A DNA stretch of 64,000 bases, from NCBI GenBank assembly GCA_020053735.1, contig JAGVMP010000013.1, positions 56,792 to 120,791 of the forward strand. Reading direction: 5' to 3'. Each line of letters opens with the position of its first letter. Within the stretch, counting starts at the first letter, position 1. This document shows, one piece after another, positions 1-11,942 of this stretch. The notes under the pieces were generated by a model. That model ran no database searches and was not told the origin of the DNA. It was given only the letters and a program-made list of their open reading frames with translations. The position numbers were made by a program, and so were the translations under genes. The stretch is from Pseudomonadota bacterium. GTDB lineage: Bacteria > Pseudomonadota > Gammaproteobacteria > Burkholderiales > Methylophilaceae.

Positions 1-20
1 ATTCCAGCCTTCGCTGGAAT
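1..20. repeat. REP-like palindrome at left edge
   Basis: The first 20 bases form ATTCCAGC-cttc-GCTGGAAT, an 8-bp stem with a 4-nt loop, followed by GACGGG. Read on the other strand it is the common CGTCATTCCAGCGAAGGCTGGAAT-type intergenic repeat. A sister copy with CCCGC/GCGGG in the stem is at 63577-63602. The element may extend left of the window. Confidence 0.6.
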
Positions 21-80
21 GACGGGTTTGGATGTTTTCAGTTTCAGTTGTCCGATGTAGCATTTTTGAGAATGATTGCT

Positions 81-419
81 TCATACAACGCCTTTAATAT
101 TAAGCGCATCATCGACTAAGGCTTTTGCGCGCGCATCAAACTCGCTATTGGCGCGCTTGGCATAAATGGCGGCGATGACCCACGCCACTACAAATTGTGC
201 CAATGCAAACAGTAAGCCAATGTTGATGACGCCCCAGATTTTTATATTTAAAGTGTGCTGAAAATACGCAGTGCAGATGAGTAATAAGAAATAAAAAATC
301 AATGCAAACAACATCATTCGCCATAAAAAGCGGTTTTTATCGCGGTGCAATTGCTGAAAGCGCGGGTCAGCTTCTACCGCTTCCCAGTGAATAGTCAATG
401 GCATGTTGGATTGTTTCAA
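81..419 (-). CDS. DUF485 family two-helix membrane protein
   Basis: This is a 112-residue inner-membrane protein. The pattern 'DPRFQQLHRDKNRFLW' near the N-terminus, two hydrophobic helices (about residues 32-53 and 65-86) and the C-terminal 'YAKRANSEFD' match the DUF485 (YjcH-like) family, whose members usually have about 100 residues. In many bacteria DUF485 proteins are encoded beside a sodium/solute symporter such as ActP; no symporter is visible here, but the gene lies at the window edge and reads leftward. The start is supported by an AGAGGGG ribosome-binding site 6-8 bases upstream. Molecular function is unknown. Confidence 0.75.
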   Translation of the reverse strand: MKQSNMPLTIHWEAVEADPRFQQLHRDKNRFLWRMMLFALIFYFLLLICTAYFQHTLNIKIWGVINIGLLFALAQFVVAWVIAAIYAKRANSEFDARAKALVDDALNIKGVV

Positions 420-467
420 TGCAATTTCCCCTCTAATTTTTATTCGCTTTAAACGACTTTTAATCCT

Positions 468-2197
<1,730 letters not shown>

Positions 2198-3037
2198 ATG
2201 AAACTATGTAACTTTAACGTGGGGCTACAACATCCGTTATTCTTGATTGCGGGGCCGTGTGTGATTGAGTCGCGCGAATTTGCATTAGAAACCGCAGGTA
2301 AGCTAAAAGAAATTTCTGCGAAGGTAGGTATTCCATTCATCTATAAATCGTCTTATGACAAAGCGAATCGTAGCTCGACCAAGACGTTTCGTGGCTTTGG
2401 TTTGGATGAAGGCTTACGCATTTTAGATGAGGTGCGCAGCCAAATTGGTGTGCCAGTGCTCACCGATGTACATACAACAGAGCAAGTACCGCATGTGGCG
2501 GCCGTCGTCGATGTATTACAAACCCCAGCTTTTTTATGCCGCCAAACCGATTTTATTATCGCCGTGGCCACTTGTGGTAAGCCTGTGAATATTAAAAAAG
2601 GGCAATTTTTAGCGCCGCACGATATGCTGCAAGTGGTGAATAAGGCTAAAGAGGCGAATGGTAATCAGGATACAATCATGGTGTGCGAGCGTGGCGCCAG
2701 TTTTGGTTATAACACCTTGGTTTCGGATATGCGCGGCTTGGCCATTATGCGTGAAACTAACTGCCCAGTGGTGTTCGATGCCACACACTCCGTGCAGCAA
2801 CCGGGTGGTCAAGGTGATAAGAGCGGCGGCCAGCGTGAGTTTGTGCCAGTGCTAGCGCGCGCCGCAGTTGCCAGCGGCATTGCAGGTGTATTTATGGAAA
2901 CACATCCAGATCCTGCCAAGGCATTATCAGATGGCCCCAATGCGTGGCCACTGCACAAAATGGAAGATTTGCTGCATGTATTGGTAGATTTAGACAAATT
3001 AGTAAAAAAGGCGGGCTTTATTGAAAGCACACTTTAA
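2198..3037 (+). CDS. kdsA: 2-dehydro-3-deoxyphosphooctonate aldolase (KDO-8-P synthase)
   Basis: KdsA condenses phosphoenolpyruvate with arabinose 5-phosphate to give KDO 8-phosphate, a precursor of the lipopolysaccharide inner core, so the organism has a Gram-negative outer membrane. The 279-residue protein carries family motifs 'IAGPCVIES' near residue 17, '[11 protein letters not shown]' near 50, and '[12 protein letters not shown]' near 200. It is a cytoplasmic TIM-barrel enzyme. The ATG abuts the pyrG stop (TAGATG), which indicates translational coupling. Length is normal (284 in E. coli). Confidence 0.96.
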   Translation: MKLCNFNVGLQHPLFLIAGPCVIESREFALETAGKLKEISAKVGIPFIYKSSYDKANRSSTKTFRGFGLDEGLRILDEVRSQIGVPVLTDVHTTEQVPHVAAVVDVLQTPAFLCRQTDFIIAVATCGKPVNIKKGQFLAPHDMLQVVNKAKEANGNQDTIMVCERGASFGYNTLVSDMRGLAIMRETNCPVVFDATHSVQQPGGQGDKSGGQREFVPVLARAAVASGIAGVFMETHPDPAKALSDGPNAWPLHKMEDLLHVLVDLDKLVKKAGFIESTL

Positions 3038-3065
3038 CATTCGCCTTAATATAAATTAGCATTAA

Positions 3066-4371
<1,306 letters not shown>

Positions 4372-4373
<2 letters not shown>

Positions 4374-4475
4374 TTCCAAATGTATTCAAGCCTATACGTT
4401 GTTACCTTGACTCGCCGTACTAAATGTACTGTCTTCGTCAATGTGCCTAGTCTAGGCTCGACTACAGTTGGAATT
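4372..4475. repeat. Long imperfect palindrome, GTAC-core family, copy 1
   Basis: AATTCCAA at 4372-4379, overlapping the eno stop, pairs with TTGGAATT at 4468-4475. The interior holds a core reading CTCGCCGTAC...TGTACTGTCTTCG, shared with elements at 26598-26700, 29016-29053 and 29172-29207. It could act as a terminator or processing signal for eno mRNA, but there is no clear U-tract. See findings. Confidence 0.55.
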
Positions 4476-4489
4476 GCTACTAAGCAGGC

Positions 4490-4846
4490 TTGGTATACAT
4501 CCAAGACATTGTTTTGAAAGCGTTGACGCTTATTTTTGTGATTCTGATTGCGTTGTTACAGTATCCATTGTGGCTGGGCAAGGGTAGTTGGTTGCGGGTG
4601 TGGAATGTGAATCAACAAATTAGTGAGCAAAAAGAAAAAAACACCTCGTATAAACAACGCAATGAAACCTTAAACGCGGAAGTGCGAGATTTAAAACAAG
4701 GCAACGCGGCAATTGAAGAGCGCGCGCGCAGTGAGCTGGGCATGATTAAAGAAGACGAAGTGTTTTATCAAGTCATTGATCAACCTTTGCCAATGCAGCC
4801 TGCCAACCCGATACCAGCGACACCTGCTGAAAAAGAAACGCCTTAA
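4490..4846 (+). CDS. ftsB: Cell division protein FtsB
   Basis: FtsB is a bitopic membrane protein that forms the FtsQ-FtsB-FtsL complex at the division septum. A single N-terminal transmembrane helix (about residues 9-25) runs into 'LQYPLWLGKGSWLRVW', a family signature, then a coiled coil (about 37-75) and 'ERARSELGMIKEDEVFYQV'. The tail is proline-rich. The start is uncertain: 4490 is a TTG, a second in-frame TTG lies at 4514, and neither has an ideal ribosome-binding site; family proteins usually begin close to the membrane helix. Position after eno is conserved in proteobacteria. The 3' end overlaps the convergent ygfZ by four bases. Confidence 0.85.
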   Translation: MVYIQDIVLKALTLIFVILIALLQYPLWLGKGSWLRVWNVNQQISEQKEKNTSYKQRNETLNAEVRDLKQGNAAIEERARSELGMIKEDEVFYQVIDQPLPMQPANPIPATPAEKETP

Positions 4847-5925
4847 GTATCTATATTATAGGGTAGTGTTTTAGTGCTAATCGGCACATTATTCCAAAAT
4901 ACTTTGCCAGTTTGTTGTGCGTCTATCCGCATTTCAATCAGCGCGTCGTAACCGTTAGATGTGTTAGGTGCGGCTCTAACAATTTGGCCGACTTCATTTT
5001 GCGTAGCATCTATTACTTTGTCGCTCGCATTTGGTCTCGAATCGTCTGTAGATGTTAAGCCTATAGAAGTTAAGTAAGTACGGCGTTTTACACTCCCTAA
5101 ATAATGGGTGCGAGCGACAATTTCCTGCCCAGTGTAGCAACCTTTTTTAAAGTTAATGCCATTTAAAATATCTAAATTAAGCATTTGCGGCACAAACTGC
5201 TCTTGTGTCGCTGGCTCAATGTCAGGAATTCCAGCTTGAATTTCTAGCCAATCCCAACAAGGCTTGCCGACTAATTGGGTTTTGCTTTTCAGCGCATCCC
5301 ATACGAGGGGCGCATTTTCAGCATCGGTGAAAATTTGAAAGCGTGCATGGTTATTGATACTGGGCAATTTAAGAACGACGCCATTATCTAAACTGATTAA
5401 TTGGTAATCTTGCGTAGGAATTTTAGCAAAGCTGAAAGCTAATATTGATGAGGCTTCTGGGCCATTGATTCCGAACTTAATAATACTTTCTGAAGTATCT
5501 TTGATTTCTACCTTAGTGCGCATCACATACATTTTTAAGCGCTTCATGATGGGTTCTAGTAGTGCTCGATTGAATTGCAGATGCAGGTGGTTCCCAAGTT
5601 GATTATTATGGTGTGCAAACGCCAAAAACAGCGCCAGCATGCGGCCTTTTGGATTGCAATAGGCGGTATAGTGCGCATTTGTTCCAGTAAGCAGTTTCAC
5701 ATCGTTGGTCACTTGACCTTGCAGAAAAGTCACTGCATCTGCTCCGCTGATTTCTAGTAAACCTAGATGGCTTAAGTCACACAGCACGTTACTGCTGGTT
5801 GTAGTGACTAGTTCGTCTTTTGCATCACCAAAATGCATGATGGCGCCATTCTCAAGTATTGCGCCTTGCGCGATTAAACTCTGTTGCCACTGTGTTGTTG
5901 TGGTAAGCGTTGCTGTCATGCCCAT
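4843..5925 (-). CDS. ygfZ: tRNA-modifying / Fe-S cluster protein YgfZ
   Basis: This folate-binding protein related to GcvT supports assembly or repair of certain Fe-S enzymes, including the tRNA thiolase MiaB. The 360-residue sequence has the diagnostic 'KGCYTGQEIVARTHY' motif with the conserved cysteine at residue 263, plus 'GADAVTFLQGQVTNDV' in the N-terminal half and 'LLEISG' before it. It is divergently transcribed from a ygfX-like gene, and ygfZ and ygfX are also neighbours in E. coli. Start could be M1 or M3. Confidence 0.9.
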   Translation of the reverse strand: MGMTATLTTTTQWQQSLIAQGAILENGAIMHFGDAKDELVTTTSSNVLCDLSHLGLLEISGADAVTFLQGQVTNDVKLLTGTNAHYTAYCNPKGRMLALFLAFAHHNNQLGNHLHLQFNRALLEPIMKRLKMYVMRTKVEIKDTSESIIKFGINGPEASSILAFSFAKIPTQDYQLISLDNGVVLKLPSINNHARFQIFTDAENAPLVWDALKSKTQLVGKPCWDWLEIQAGIPDIEPATQEQFVPQMLNLDILNGINFKKGCYTGQEIVARTHYLGSVKRRTYLTSIGLTSTDDSRPNASDKVIDATQNEVGQIVRAAPNTSNGYDALIEMRIDAQQTGKVFWNNVPISTKTLPYNIDT

Positions 5926-5946
5926 TTCAACCTATTATTTGTATTG

Positions 5947-6432
5947 ATGAAGCCAATTTTACACCAAGCCATTCGCATTCAATTTAAGTCTTCTGGCTTA
6001 ATGTTGGGGCTACTCAGCTTGATTTCAATTATTTGTTGCTGGATTTTACTCGCTTTGGCAATTGCGCCAACGATTAAATTTGCGGGGATATTGTTGGTGG
6101 TTGCGAGTAGCATTTATTTTATATTGCGTGATGCTTTACAAATGTTGCCTTGGTCGTGGCAAGTGTTGGAGCTTGATGCTAAAGGGCAGCTAACACTTAC
6201 TGATAGGGGCGGTGAGAAGTTTCAGCCAGCACTGGCAGGAAATACATTCATTCATCCCATGCTAACGATTTTAAATTTTAAACGAGCGGGCGCAAAACTT
6301 GTACTGCCGCCAGTGATTTTTTTATTTACCCAGGAAAATACAGATGATTTAAGACGATTGCGTGTCTGGCTGCGCTGGGCCAAACACAATCAAAATCTAG
6401 ATCAAGAGGATTTAGGTGCAACTAACGATTGA
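5947..6432 (+). CDS. YgfX-like membrane protein
   Basis: The product is 161 residues. Two hydrophobic helices near residues 18-37 and 43-60 are followed by a soluble part with 'LPWSWQVLELDAKGQLTL' and 'GAKLVLPPVIFLFT', a layout typical of the YgfX/CptA family, which in E. coli is linked to SdhE (YgfY) and was described as affecting cell shape. The frame is open from 5884, but that segment lies inside the divergent ygfZ and looks unlike protein, so ATG 5947 is preferred. No sdhE is beside it. The 3' end overlaps the convergent mxaL-like gene by 31 bases. Family assignment is by pattern, not by alignment. Confidence 0.6.
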   Translation: MKPILHQAIRIQFKSSGLMLGLLSLISIICCWILLALAIAPTIKFAGILLVVASSIYFILRDALQMLPWSWQVLELDAKGQLTLTDRGGEKFQPALAGNTFIHPMLTILNFKRAGAKLVLPPVIFLFTQENTDDLRRLRVWLRWAKHNQNLDQEDLGATND

Positions 6433-7412
6433 CGCTTTCTACGCGCCATAAAGCCCTTAAGCATTTCATGCGATTCTTTGATAGGGTGTTTAGGCAAGTA
6501 AGCTGCTAAGAATAGCAGGCCTGCAATCCCAGCGATAATCCATTTTAAATCGAAAGCTGCTTTTTCGTGGCGTGCTGGTGGTTGTTTCTTCATGGCGGCC
6601 AGAATGTTTTGTAAGCTATTACCATTGACATAATTAGCACTGATTTCTTTGGCGACTGAAATCAAATACTTCTCATCTAGACGCGACATGTAACGATCGC
6701 TCTCTGAACTTGCTACGCTGTCTTCACGTGCGCCAATGTTTTCTTGGGCAATCTGTGCAACACCAGGTTGCATGGCAAAACTTTCTGCAGACCAATAACC
6801 AATTAACTGATTTTTTTCATCAAGCTTGGGGATGGCCGTACCTTTATCGCCACCAATGCCCACCAATAGCCAATCTTTACCGCCTTGGAAGCCTGTTAAA
6901 TCGCGGGTGTTAAAAATATGCAGTTTAGGCGTTTCTTCGCCGTCACTAAAATACACCACTTGTGCTGGTTCAGGAAAGCTGCGAATGAGCTTAGCCAACG
7001 TTACCATGCTCTCACGTACGCGGCTATTGCCAGACCAGCCATTGCGCCAGTCTAGGTGATCAATGGTGTCTTCAATTGCAGCAAAATTTTGGCACACCTC
7101 TATTGGTGTGTACAGCGCAGCCACGCTCACTCCTGCAAATAGGCCAATGCTGACTTGTGTACCACAAGGCATTTCGCCAATAATGCGGTGCAATAAATGT
7201 TGTTGATATTGCATGCGCGACACTGGCTTGCCGTTTAGCTGCATATCTACGACGTTCATACTTTGCGATATATCTGCCACCAACATATAGCTGTAAATGT
7301 TGCGTTTAATTGGAATGGTTGGCTTAAACAGCGCAATAATAAGCAACACTAGCGCGATACTGAGTAAGGTGATGTCGCGGCGATGTCGTAAATAGTTAAA
7401 TAGTTTTTTCAT
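6402..7412 (-). CDS. mxaL: MxaL-like von Willebrand factor A protein
   Basis: Last gene of the six-gene mxa-type cluster. The 336-residue protein has an N-terminal membrane helix (about 13-30), a periplasmic vWA domain with MIDAS start 'VADISQSMN', the later motif 'VVYFSDGEE', and a second hydrophobic helix near 287-304. In methylotrophs with MxaFI methanol dehydrogenase, MxaA, MxaC, MxaK and MxaL are required for active enzyme and have been tied to calcium insertion; that is family knowledge, not seen here. The pair of vWA proteins (this and MxaC), DUF58 and MoxR ATPase is typical of metal or complex-assembly chaperone systems. Confidence 0.75.
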   Translation of the reverse strand: MKKLFNYLRHRRDITLLSIALVLLIIALFKPTIPIKRNIYSYMLVADISQSMNVVDMQLNGKPVSRMQYQQHLLHRIIGEMPCGTQVSIGLFAGVSVAALYTPIEVCQNFAAIEDTIDHLDWRNGWSGNSRVRESMVTLAKLIRSFPEPAQVVYFSDGEETPKLHIFNTRDLTGFQGGKDWLLVGIGGDKGTAIPKLDEKNQLIGYWSAESFAMQPGVAQIAQENIGAREDSVASSESDRYMSRLDEKYLISVAKEISANYVNGNSLQNILAAMKKQPPARHEKAAFDLKWIIAGIAGLLFLAAYLPKHPIKESHEMLKGFMARRKRQSLVAPKSS

Positions 7413-7445
7413 GAAAATTTAGGTATTAAGGCAAGCATGCCAATA

Positions 7446-8030
7446 TTAAGGTAAACCCACGGGCACATTGCCCATGATTAAGCCAGCTTTTTCACCATCT
7501 CCTACACCTGGCGTGGGGGTGCTTGGTAGCATGCCCAACACGCGATCTAAATTGTGTTTTGCATCCCAGTGGCTATTGTCTAACTTAAGTGAGTTGATAT
7601 ATGCCGTTTTGGCTTGGCGCACCAAGTATTCGGCTTCGGCTTTAACCGTCATATTGTTACCGTTAATGGCTAACCCGCGCAAAAACGAAATATTGCCAAT
7701 GTTATATTGCACCGCTGATTTCTGGTTGTTATCAGAAGCAATAGGCATCAATGCGGAAAACAATAAAATAGATTCTTTATAACGTTCTTTTTTTGCTAAA
7801 TATAATGCGGTGGCAAACTTCGCCTCAAAGCTTTGCCGATCTGTTTCTGGGGGCTCCCCAGCTAGTACAGCTTGATTAAACGCATCAATTTCCACGATAC
7901 GTTGGTAGGCATAAATACTGCCTGCTGCACTAAGCAAAGCGACAATGCTGAATGCCCAAGTGAGTTTTTTAACTGTAAAAAATCGAGTGATTTTAAAGGT
8001 TGTATTCTGCGATGTAAGCTTTAGTGCCAT
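7446..8030 (-). CDS. mxaK: MxaK-like protein
   Basis: The product is 194 residues with one N-terminal membrane helix (about residues 22-42 from the chosen start) and a mostly helical periplasmic part, with TPR-like 'FATALYLAKKERYKESI' and 'NSLKLDNSHWDAKHNLDRVLG'. ATG 8030 is chosen because it overlaps the mxaC stop by ten bases, the usual coupling in this cluster; the frame is open back to 8096. The C-terminus is short and proline/glycine-rich. MxaK is required for methanol oxidation in model methylotrophs, with undefined biochemical role. Assignment depends largely on position between two vWA genes. Confidence 0.65.
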   Translation of the reverse strand: MALKLTSQNTTFKITRFFTVKKLTWAFSIVALLSAAGSIYAYQRIVEIDAFNQAVLAGEPPETDRQSFEAKFATALYLAKKERYKESILLFSALMPIASDNNQKSAVQYNIGNISFLRGLAINGNNMTVKAEAEYLVRQAKTAYINSLKLDNSHWDAKHNLDRVLGMLPSTPTPGVGDGEKAGLIMGNVPVGLP

Positions 8031-8992
8031 GTTTTGACCTCTATGTATTTCACGCCCAGCAACAGTGCAATCATGCAGGCGGCTAATATAAAACAAAGGT
8101 TAGATAAATCTTTACCTGGAATTTTTTCTAAATACTTAATCGGCTTTTTTTCCTTGCGATTAATATCGTCAATTGCCAGCTGCAAGGTTTTCGGGTCTTC
8201 TGCTTCATAAGCATTAAACGGCGTTTTCATGGTTTTAAAAAACTCATACAGCTCAATTTCGGCAGGTAGCGCTTTGTCTGGGTCAGGTTTGTAAGTCTTG
8301 TCAAAAATACTTAAACCACCTGGCTGACGCAACACAATCCAATATAGGCTAATGTGCATGCGGTAGTACCAATCACGTATTTTTTGTTGCGCATCAGAGC
8401 CAATACGACCAGCACCGTCCGATAGCAAAATAACTGCACGAGAGCCTGAATCAGGTACTTTTTCAAACAAACCTGCGCCAGAGGTAAGACCGCTGCCGAT
8501 GTTGGTTTGAAATAGTGCGTTGCCCGCAGTGGCACGCACTGCAGCCACCATGGTGTCTTTATTTTCAGTCAGTGGTAGCACATACATAGCTGAGTTGCTG
8601 AAAGTAATCATGCCCAACATATCATTTTTGCGCGACTTTACAAATTGGGTAATCAGGCGCGCCGCAGCCGCAGATTTAGTTTCAGCAACGCTACCTGTGC
8701 CAGAAAAAGGGTCGTCCATACTGGCGCTTCTGTCTAGCACTAAGGCAATTTGCGCCCCTACGCCAATGCGCTCTACTTCTTGTTGATTAGTATGGGGGGC
8801 ACTTAGACCCAGCACAATAAAAAACAGTGTAAGCACGGCTAATGCTTTTAAAATTAGACCAACTAAGTCTGATAGCGGGTCGGCAGGCAACATATCTAGC
8901 CAAGAATAGTTTTTGCTGTGCGCACGCTGAAACACCAAAGGCAATAAAGCCAAGGGCAGCAACCACAACAACCACGGATGCGAAAAAGCCAT
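8021..8992 (-). CDS. mxaC: MxaC-like von Willebrand factor A protein
   Basis: The product is 323 residues. It has hydrophobic helices near residues 5-22 and 43-63, then a vWA domain with MIDAS 'LVLDRSASMDDPF', 'GNALFQTNIGSGL' and 'AVILLSDGAGRIG', and a C-terminal helix (about 295-313). The topology resembles BatA-type proteins that anchor a periplasmic vWA domain. It starts two bases after the mxaA stop and overlaps mxaK. Family knowledge places MxaC in maturation of methanol dehydrogenase. The MIDAS residues are intact, so metal-dependent ligand binding is plausible. Confidence 0.75.
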   Translation of the reverse strand: MAFSHPWLLWLLPLALLPLVFQRAHSKNYSWLDMLPADPLSDLVGLILKALAVLTLFFIVLGLSAPHTNQQEVERIGVGAQIALVLDRSASMDDPFSGTGSVAETKSAAAARLITQFVKSRKNDMLGMITFSNSAMYVLPLTENKDTMVAAVRATAGNALFQTNIGSGLTSGAGLFEKVPDSGSRAVILLSDGAGRIGSDAQQKIRDWYYRMHISLYWIVLRQPGGLSIFDKTYKPDPDKALPAEIELYEFFKTMKTPFNAYEAEDPKTLQLAIDDINRKEKKPIKYLEKIPGKDLSNLCFILAACMIALLLGVKYIEVKTWH

Positions 8993-8994
8993 GC

Positions 8995-10011
8995 TTAAGC
9001 CTTATTCTTTGTACTTAAAGTATCTGGAAGCAGGCCGCGCTCGCAATCACGGCAGCGACGACAAAACTGTTTAAGCCAAGCAACAGGTTCGGCACCCACG
9101 TTATGCTTAGCGTTAGCCTCAAAGAATACTTGGTTGGATAAGCCAAAAAATTGTTGTATTTCCGATTTGATTGCCGTAAAAGCAGGTTTTTTAGCTAAAA
9201 ACTCATCTAGGTTATCAGCAAATAAGCTGTGACCAGCAGAGGTGTTTAACGCAGCATGCATACTGGACACCGCAACTCTAAGACTTTCAGACATATTTCC
9301 TTGTGGCGTATTGGTTTGCTTTTTAATGGTGCGGTACGCTTTGGCAAATGGCCCTCCCATACGTGGTAGCCAAGCATTTTTGCCAACGATATACAGCAAG
9401 CCTAGTAAGCTTAACACCAAAAGCACTAACGACGTTTTAAGGCGCTTTTCCTGATTGCTGGTATCCATCAGCAAGGGGCCTCTAAATTGGCTCATGTCGT
9501 CTTCTATTTTAATTTGGCCAAAAACAGACAGTGGAGAAATGACAAACTCCCACATGGGTACGCGGTATTTAACCACTTCTCTATCTTTAGACTCGGTATT
9601 CAATAAGCGCACATATTCTGCTAAGACGGCAGCGCGTTTGGCGACGACGCTGGAAGTGAATATTTGATAATCCAGCGTTAATTGATGAACGACTTGGTCG
9701 CCTTCATCTTTTTTGGTGTGGCTCAAAGCGCTTAAATAAACACCAATCGGTTGGCCCCGATAAGTCTTTTCGTAACCAACAATCGGTAGTGATTCTTCAA
9801 TCAGCACATAAGGTTTTTTAATGGTTAAAGTAATATGCCGCGTCACTACATCACCCACCACATAACCTACATCTTTGACGGGATCTTGGGTTTGAATGCT
9901 AACGATGCCATCTTTTACGTCTGGCAGCTTTGTCACATCTAACGCGTAAGCAGCAAAAGTGCTTAAGCTTAATGTCGTCATCAGTAATAAATTGCGCATT
10001 AATTTTTTCAT
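8995..10011 (-). CDS. mxaA: MxaA-like periplasmic assembly protein
   Basis: The product is 338 residues with a signal peptide (about 1-23, ending 'FAAYALD'), a beta-rich periplasmic region of about 170 residues ('GYVVGDVVTRHITLTI', 'LPIVGYEKTYRGQPIGVYL'), a membrane helix near 201-220 and a cytoplasmic C-terminal part. This layout, similar to BatD proteins, and the position between the DUF58 gene and the first vWA gene fit MxaA. It is probably membrane-anchored with its large domain outside. There is no catalytic motif. Confidence 0.7.
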   Translation of the reverse strand: MKKLMRNLLLMTTLSLSTFAAYALDVTKLPDVKDGIVSIQTQDPVKDVGYVVGDVVTRHITLTIKKPYVLIEESLPIVGYEKTYRGQPIGVYLSALSHTKKDEGDQVVHQLTLDYQIFTSSVVAKRAAVLAEYVRLLNTESKDREVVKYRVPMWEFVISPLSVFGQIKIEDDMSQFRGPLLMDTSNQEKRLKTSLVLLVLSLLGLLYIVGKNAWLPRMGGPFAKAYRTIKKQTNTPQGNMSESLRVAVSSMHAALNTSAGHSLFADNLDEFLAKKPAFTAIKSEIQQFFGLSNQVFFEANAKHNVGAEPVAWLKQFCRRCRDCERGLLPDTLSTKNKA

Positions 10012-10036
10012 GGTTTGTATATTGGGTTTTTAGTGT

Positions 10037-10900
10037 TTAAGCAGCTACAAATTGGTGGAAATACTCAGTCAGCATGTCGGCATCAAAATCGCCTTCCACG
10101 TAAAATGGCGGCATATCAAATTGCATAAATAGTTTGTAAATTTCTTCCCGACGCGCTTCAAATGATTTAACAATTTTGTCACGGTAGCCTTTGCGCAAGA
10201 AGAGGGTGCGTTTTTGACCAGACTCGGGATCGGTCACTGCGGTAATACCAAACTCAGGCAAGTTCTTATATTCGTCAGCATCCCACAACACCACCGGCAC
10301 AATATGGTGGCGCGTTAAGTTTGACAGGGATTCTTCAAGTTGCGACATTGGCATATGAAAGTCAGAAATCATAAATACCAGTGAACGCTCGCGTGGTAAA
10401 AAACGCCATACATCGCTTACACCCGCACCAGAAACATGCTGTGGATGATATTCTTTTAGACGCTCGGCCAGTTCAATGGCGCGATGCGATTTAAATGATG
10501 AAGTGCTAATCCAATCTTCGCGCACAACATCGTCAAAACCCACAAAGCCAAATGGGTCAGCATTTTTAGTCGCTGAGCGTGCGACAGATTCTGCAATGTC
10601 GGCCGCTTTACGAATTTTGCGTTCTTTGGCGCCAAAATTCATACTGCCCGATAAATCGCAAATCACAAATACCGGCGTGGCACTTTTTTGGTTAAAAAGC
10701 CGCACATACACTTGTTCTAATGGGTCACGCAGGGTTTGGCGCAAATCGATGCGGCGCGGGTCTGGGTAATTAAGCAGTGACGTATGCCCAATAAACTCCA
10801 TGCCCATGCCGCGCTGTGTGCTGGCATGGCGACCTGGGTGGCGGCCACGGTTACGCCAGCCGATATGGTAGCTAAACTCTTTAATATCCTCGATTGACAT
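10037..10900 (-). CDS. mxaS: MxaS-like DUF58 protein
   Basis: This 287-residue cytoplasmic protein contains the DUF58 vWA-like fold. 'VFVICDLSGSMNFG' provides a MIDAS-like DxSGS, and 'LVFMISDFHMP' the second acidic motif. DUF58 proteins nearly always pair with a MoxR-type AAA+ ATPase, here encoded 25 bases upstream. The family is thought to act as a partner in ATPase-driven assembly of metalloproteins. In this cluster it corresponds to MxaS. Confidence 0.8.
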   Translation of the reverse strand: MSIEDIKEFSYHIGWRNRGRHPGRHASTQRGMGMEFIGHTSLLNYPDPRRIDLRQTLRDPLEQVYVRLFNQKSATPVFVICDLSGSMNFGAKERKIRKAADIAESVARSATKNADPFGFVGFDDVVREDWISTSSFKSHRAIELAERLKEYHPQHVSGAGVSDVWRFLPRERSLVFMISDFHMPMSQLEESLSNLTRHHIVPVVLWDADEYKNLPEFGITAVTDPESGQKRTLFLRKGYRDKIVKSFEARREEIYKLFMQFDMPPFYVEGDFDADMLTEYFHQFVAA

Positions 10901-10925
10901 TGCTAAAAGCTTATCTAGAGGCTAA

Positions 10926-11942
10926 TTAAGGCGCAGCAACTGCGTTTACAATGTTTGACAGCATCTCACGCGCAATCTCAGTGCGGCGCATTTCATACAC
11001 GGGGCTAAACACAATTCTGTGCGCAACCGTTGCGTGAAATACGGCGTGAATATCTTCAGGCGTAATAGCAGTGCGCTCATTTAACCAAGCGTTTACGCGC
11101 GCAGCGCGCAGCATCATGCTCATGCCACGTGGGCTGGCGCCTGCTAGCACAAGACGGCTCATGTCTACATTGGTCACTTTAACGCCATATTCTGTTGGTT
11201 GGCGCGTAGCTTTCCACAAGTTAAGCGCATATTTTTCTAAGGTAGGCGATGCGGTCACACTTTTTTGAATGACACTAGAAAAGCCATTTAAGTCATCAAA
11301 TTTTAATACATCAGGTTTAACCGTATCAATTAGGGCGTCGGCATTGTGAAAGCGCGTATCAAACATCAGGCTAGACATGATCGTATCGTCGTTTGGCACA
11401 ACAATCGGGATTTCCATCATAAAGCGGTCGCGCGCAGCAGAGGGAATCTCAAACGTTTCCTCGCGTTCAACCTGGTTACGGTCAGCAAACACAATCATGT
11501 GCGGAAACACGTGCTCTTTGTTAAATGCAGACAACGTGCGCTCAGCCATAACGCGTAAAAGCAAAGAGTGCACTTGTGGGCGGGCACGGTTAATCTCGTT
11601 GAAGAAAAACACACTTAAGTTCTCACCAGACATTAATAATGGGCCTGCACTTACGTGTGGCTTGCCATCTTCACCCAAATAAGTGTGATACACCAAATCG
11701 TTAGGCATCAAGTCAATGGTGCCTTCAATACGCTGGTAACCGCCACCAATGCCGCGCGTAAAAGCGCGCAGCAATGTAGTTTTACCCACACCCACATCGC
11801 CTTCAAGCAACACGTGACCACGCGCAAAAATCGCGGTCGTAATTAAGCGGATAGGGCTGGCTTGGCCAACCACCACTTTATTCACTTCGGTTTCTAAAGT
11901 TAGCGCATGTTGACGCCAGTCGGCCAATTGACGGTCGCTCAT
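10926..11942 (-). CDS. mxaR: MoxR-family AAA+ ATPase (MxaR-like)
   Basis: The first gene of the mxa-type cluster encodes a 338-residue MoxR ATPase. Walker A is 'GDVGVGKTT' near residue 60, Walker B 'FFNEINRARPQ' near 118, and 'AARDRFMMEIPI' fits the sensor 1/arginine finger region. Family members are chaperone-like and act with vWA partners; in methylotrophs MxaR belongs to methanol dehydrogenase maturation. The gene is divergent from fabA across a 328-base gap. A TATAAT-like -10 box lies at 11983-11988 (minus strand). Confidence 0.85.
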   Translation of the reverse strand: MSDRQLADWRQHALTLETEVNKVVVGQASPIRLITTAIFARGHVLLEGDVGVGKTTLLRAFTRGIGGGYQRIEGTIDLMPNDLVYHTYLGEDGKPHVSAGPLLMSGENLSVFFFNEINRARPQVHSLLLRVMAERTLSAFNKEHVFPHMIVFADRNQVEREETFEIPSAARDRFMMEIPIVVPNDDTIMSSLMFDTRFHNADALIDTVKPDVLKFDDLNGFSSVIQKSVTASPTLEKYALNLWKATRQPTEYGVKVTNVDMSRLVLAGASPRGMSMMLRAARVNAWLNERTAITPEDIHAVFHATVAHRIVFSPVYEMRRTEIAREMLSNIVNAVAAP

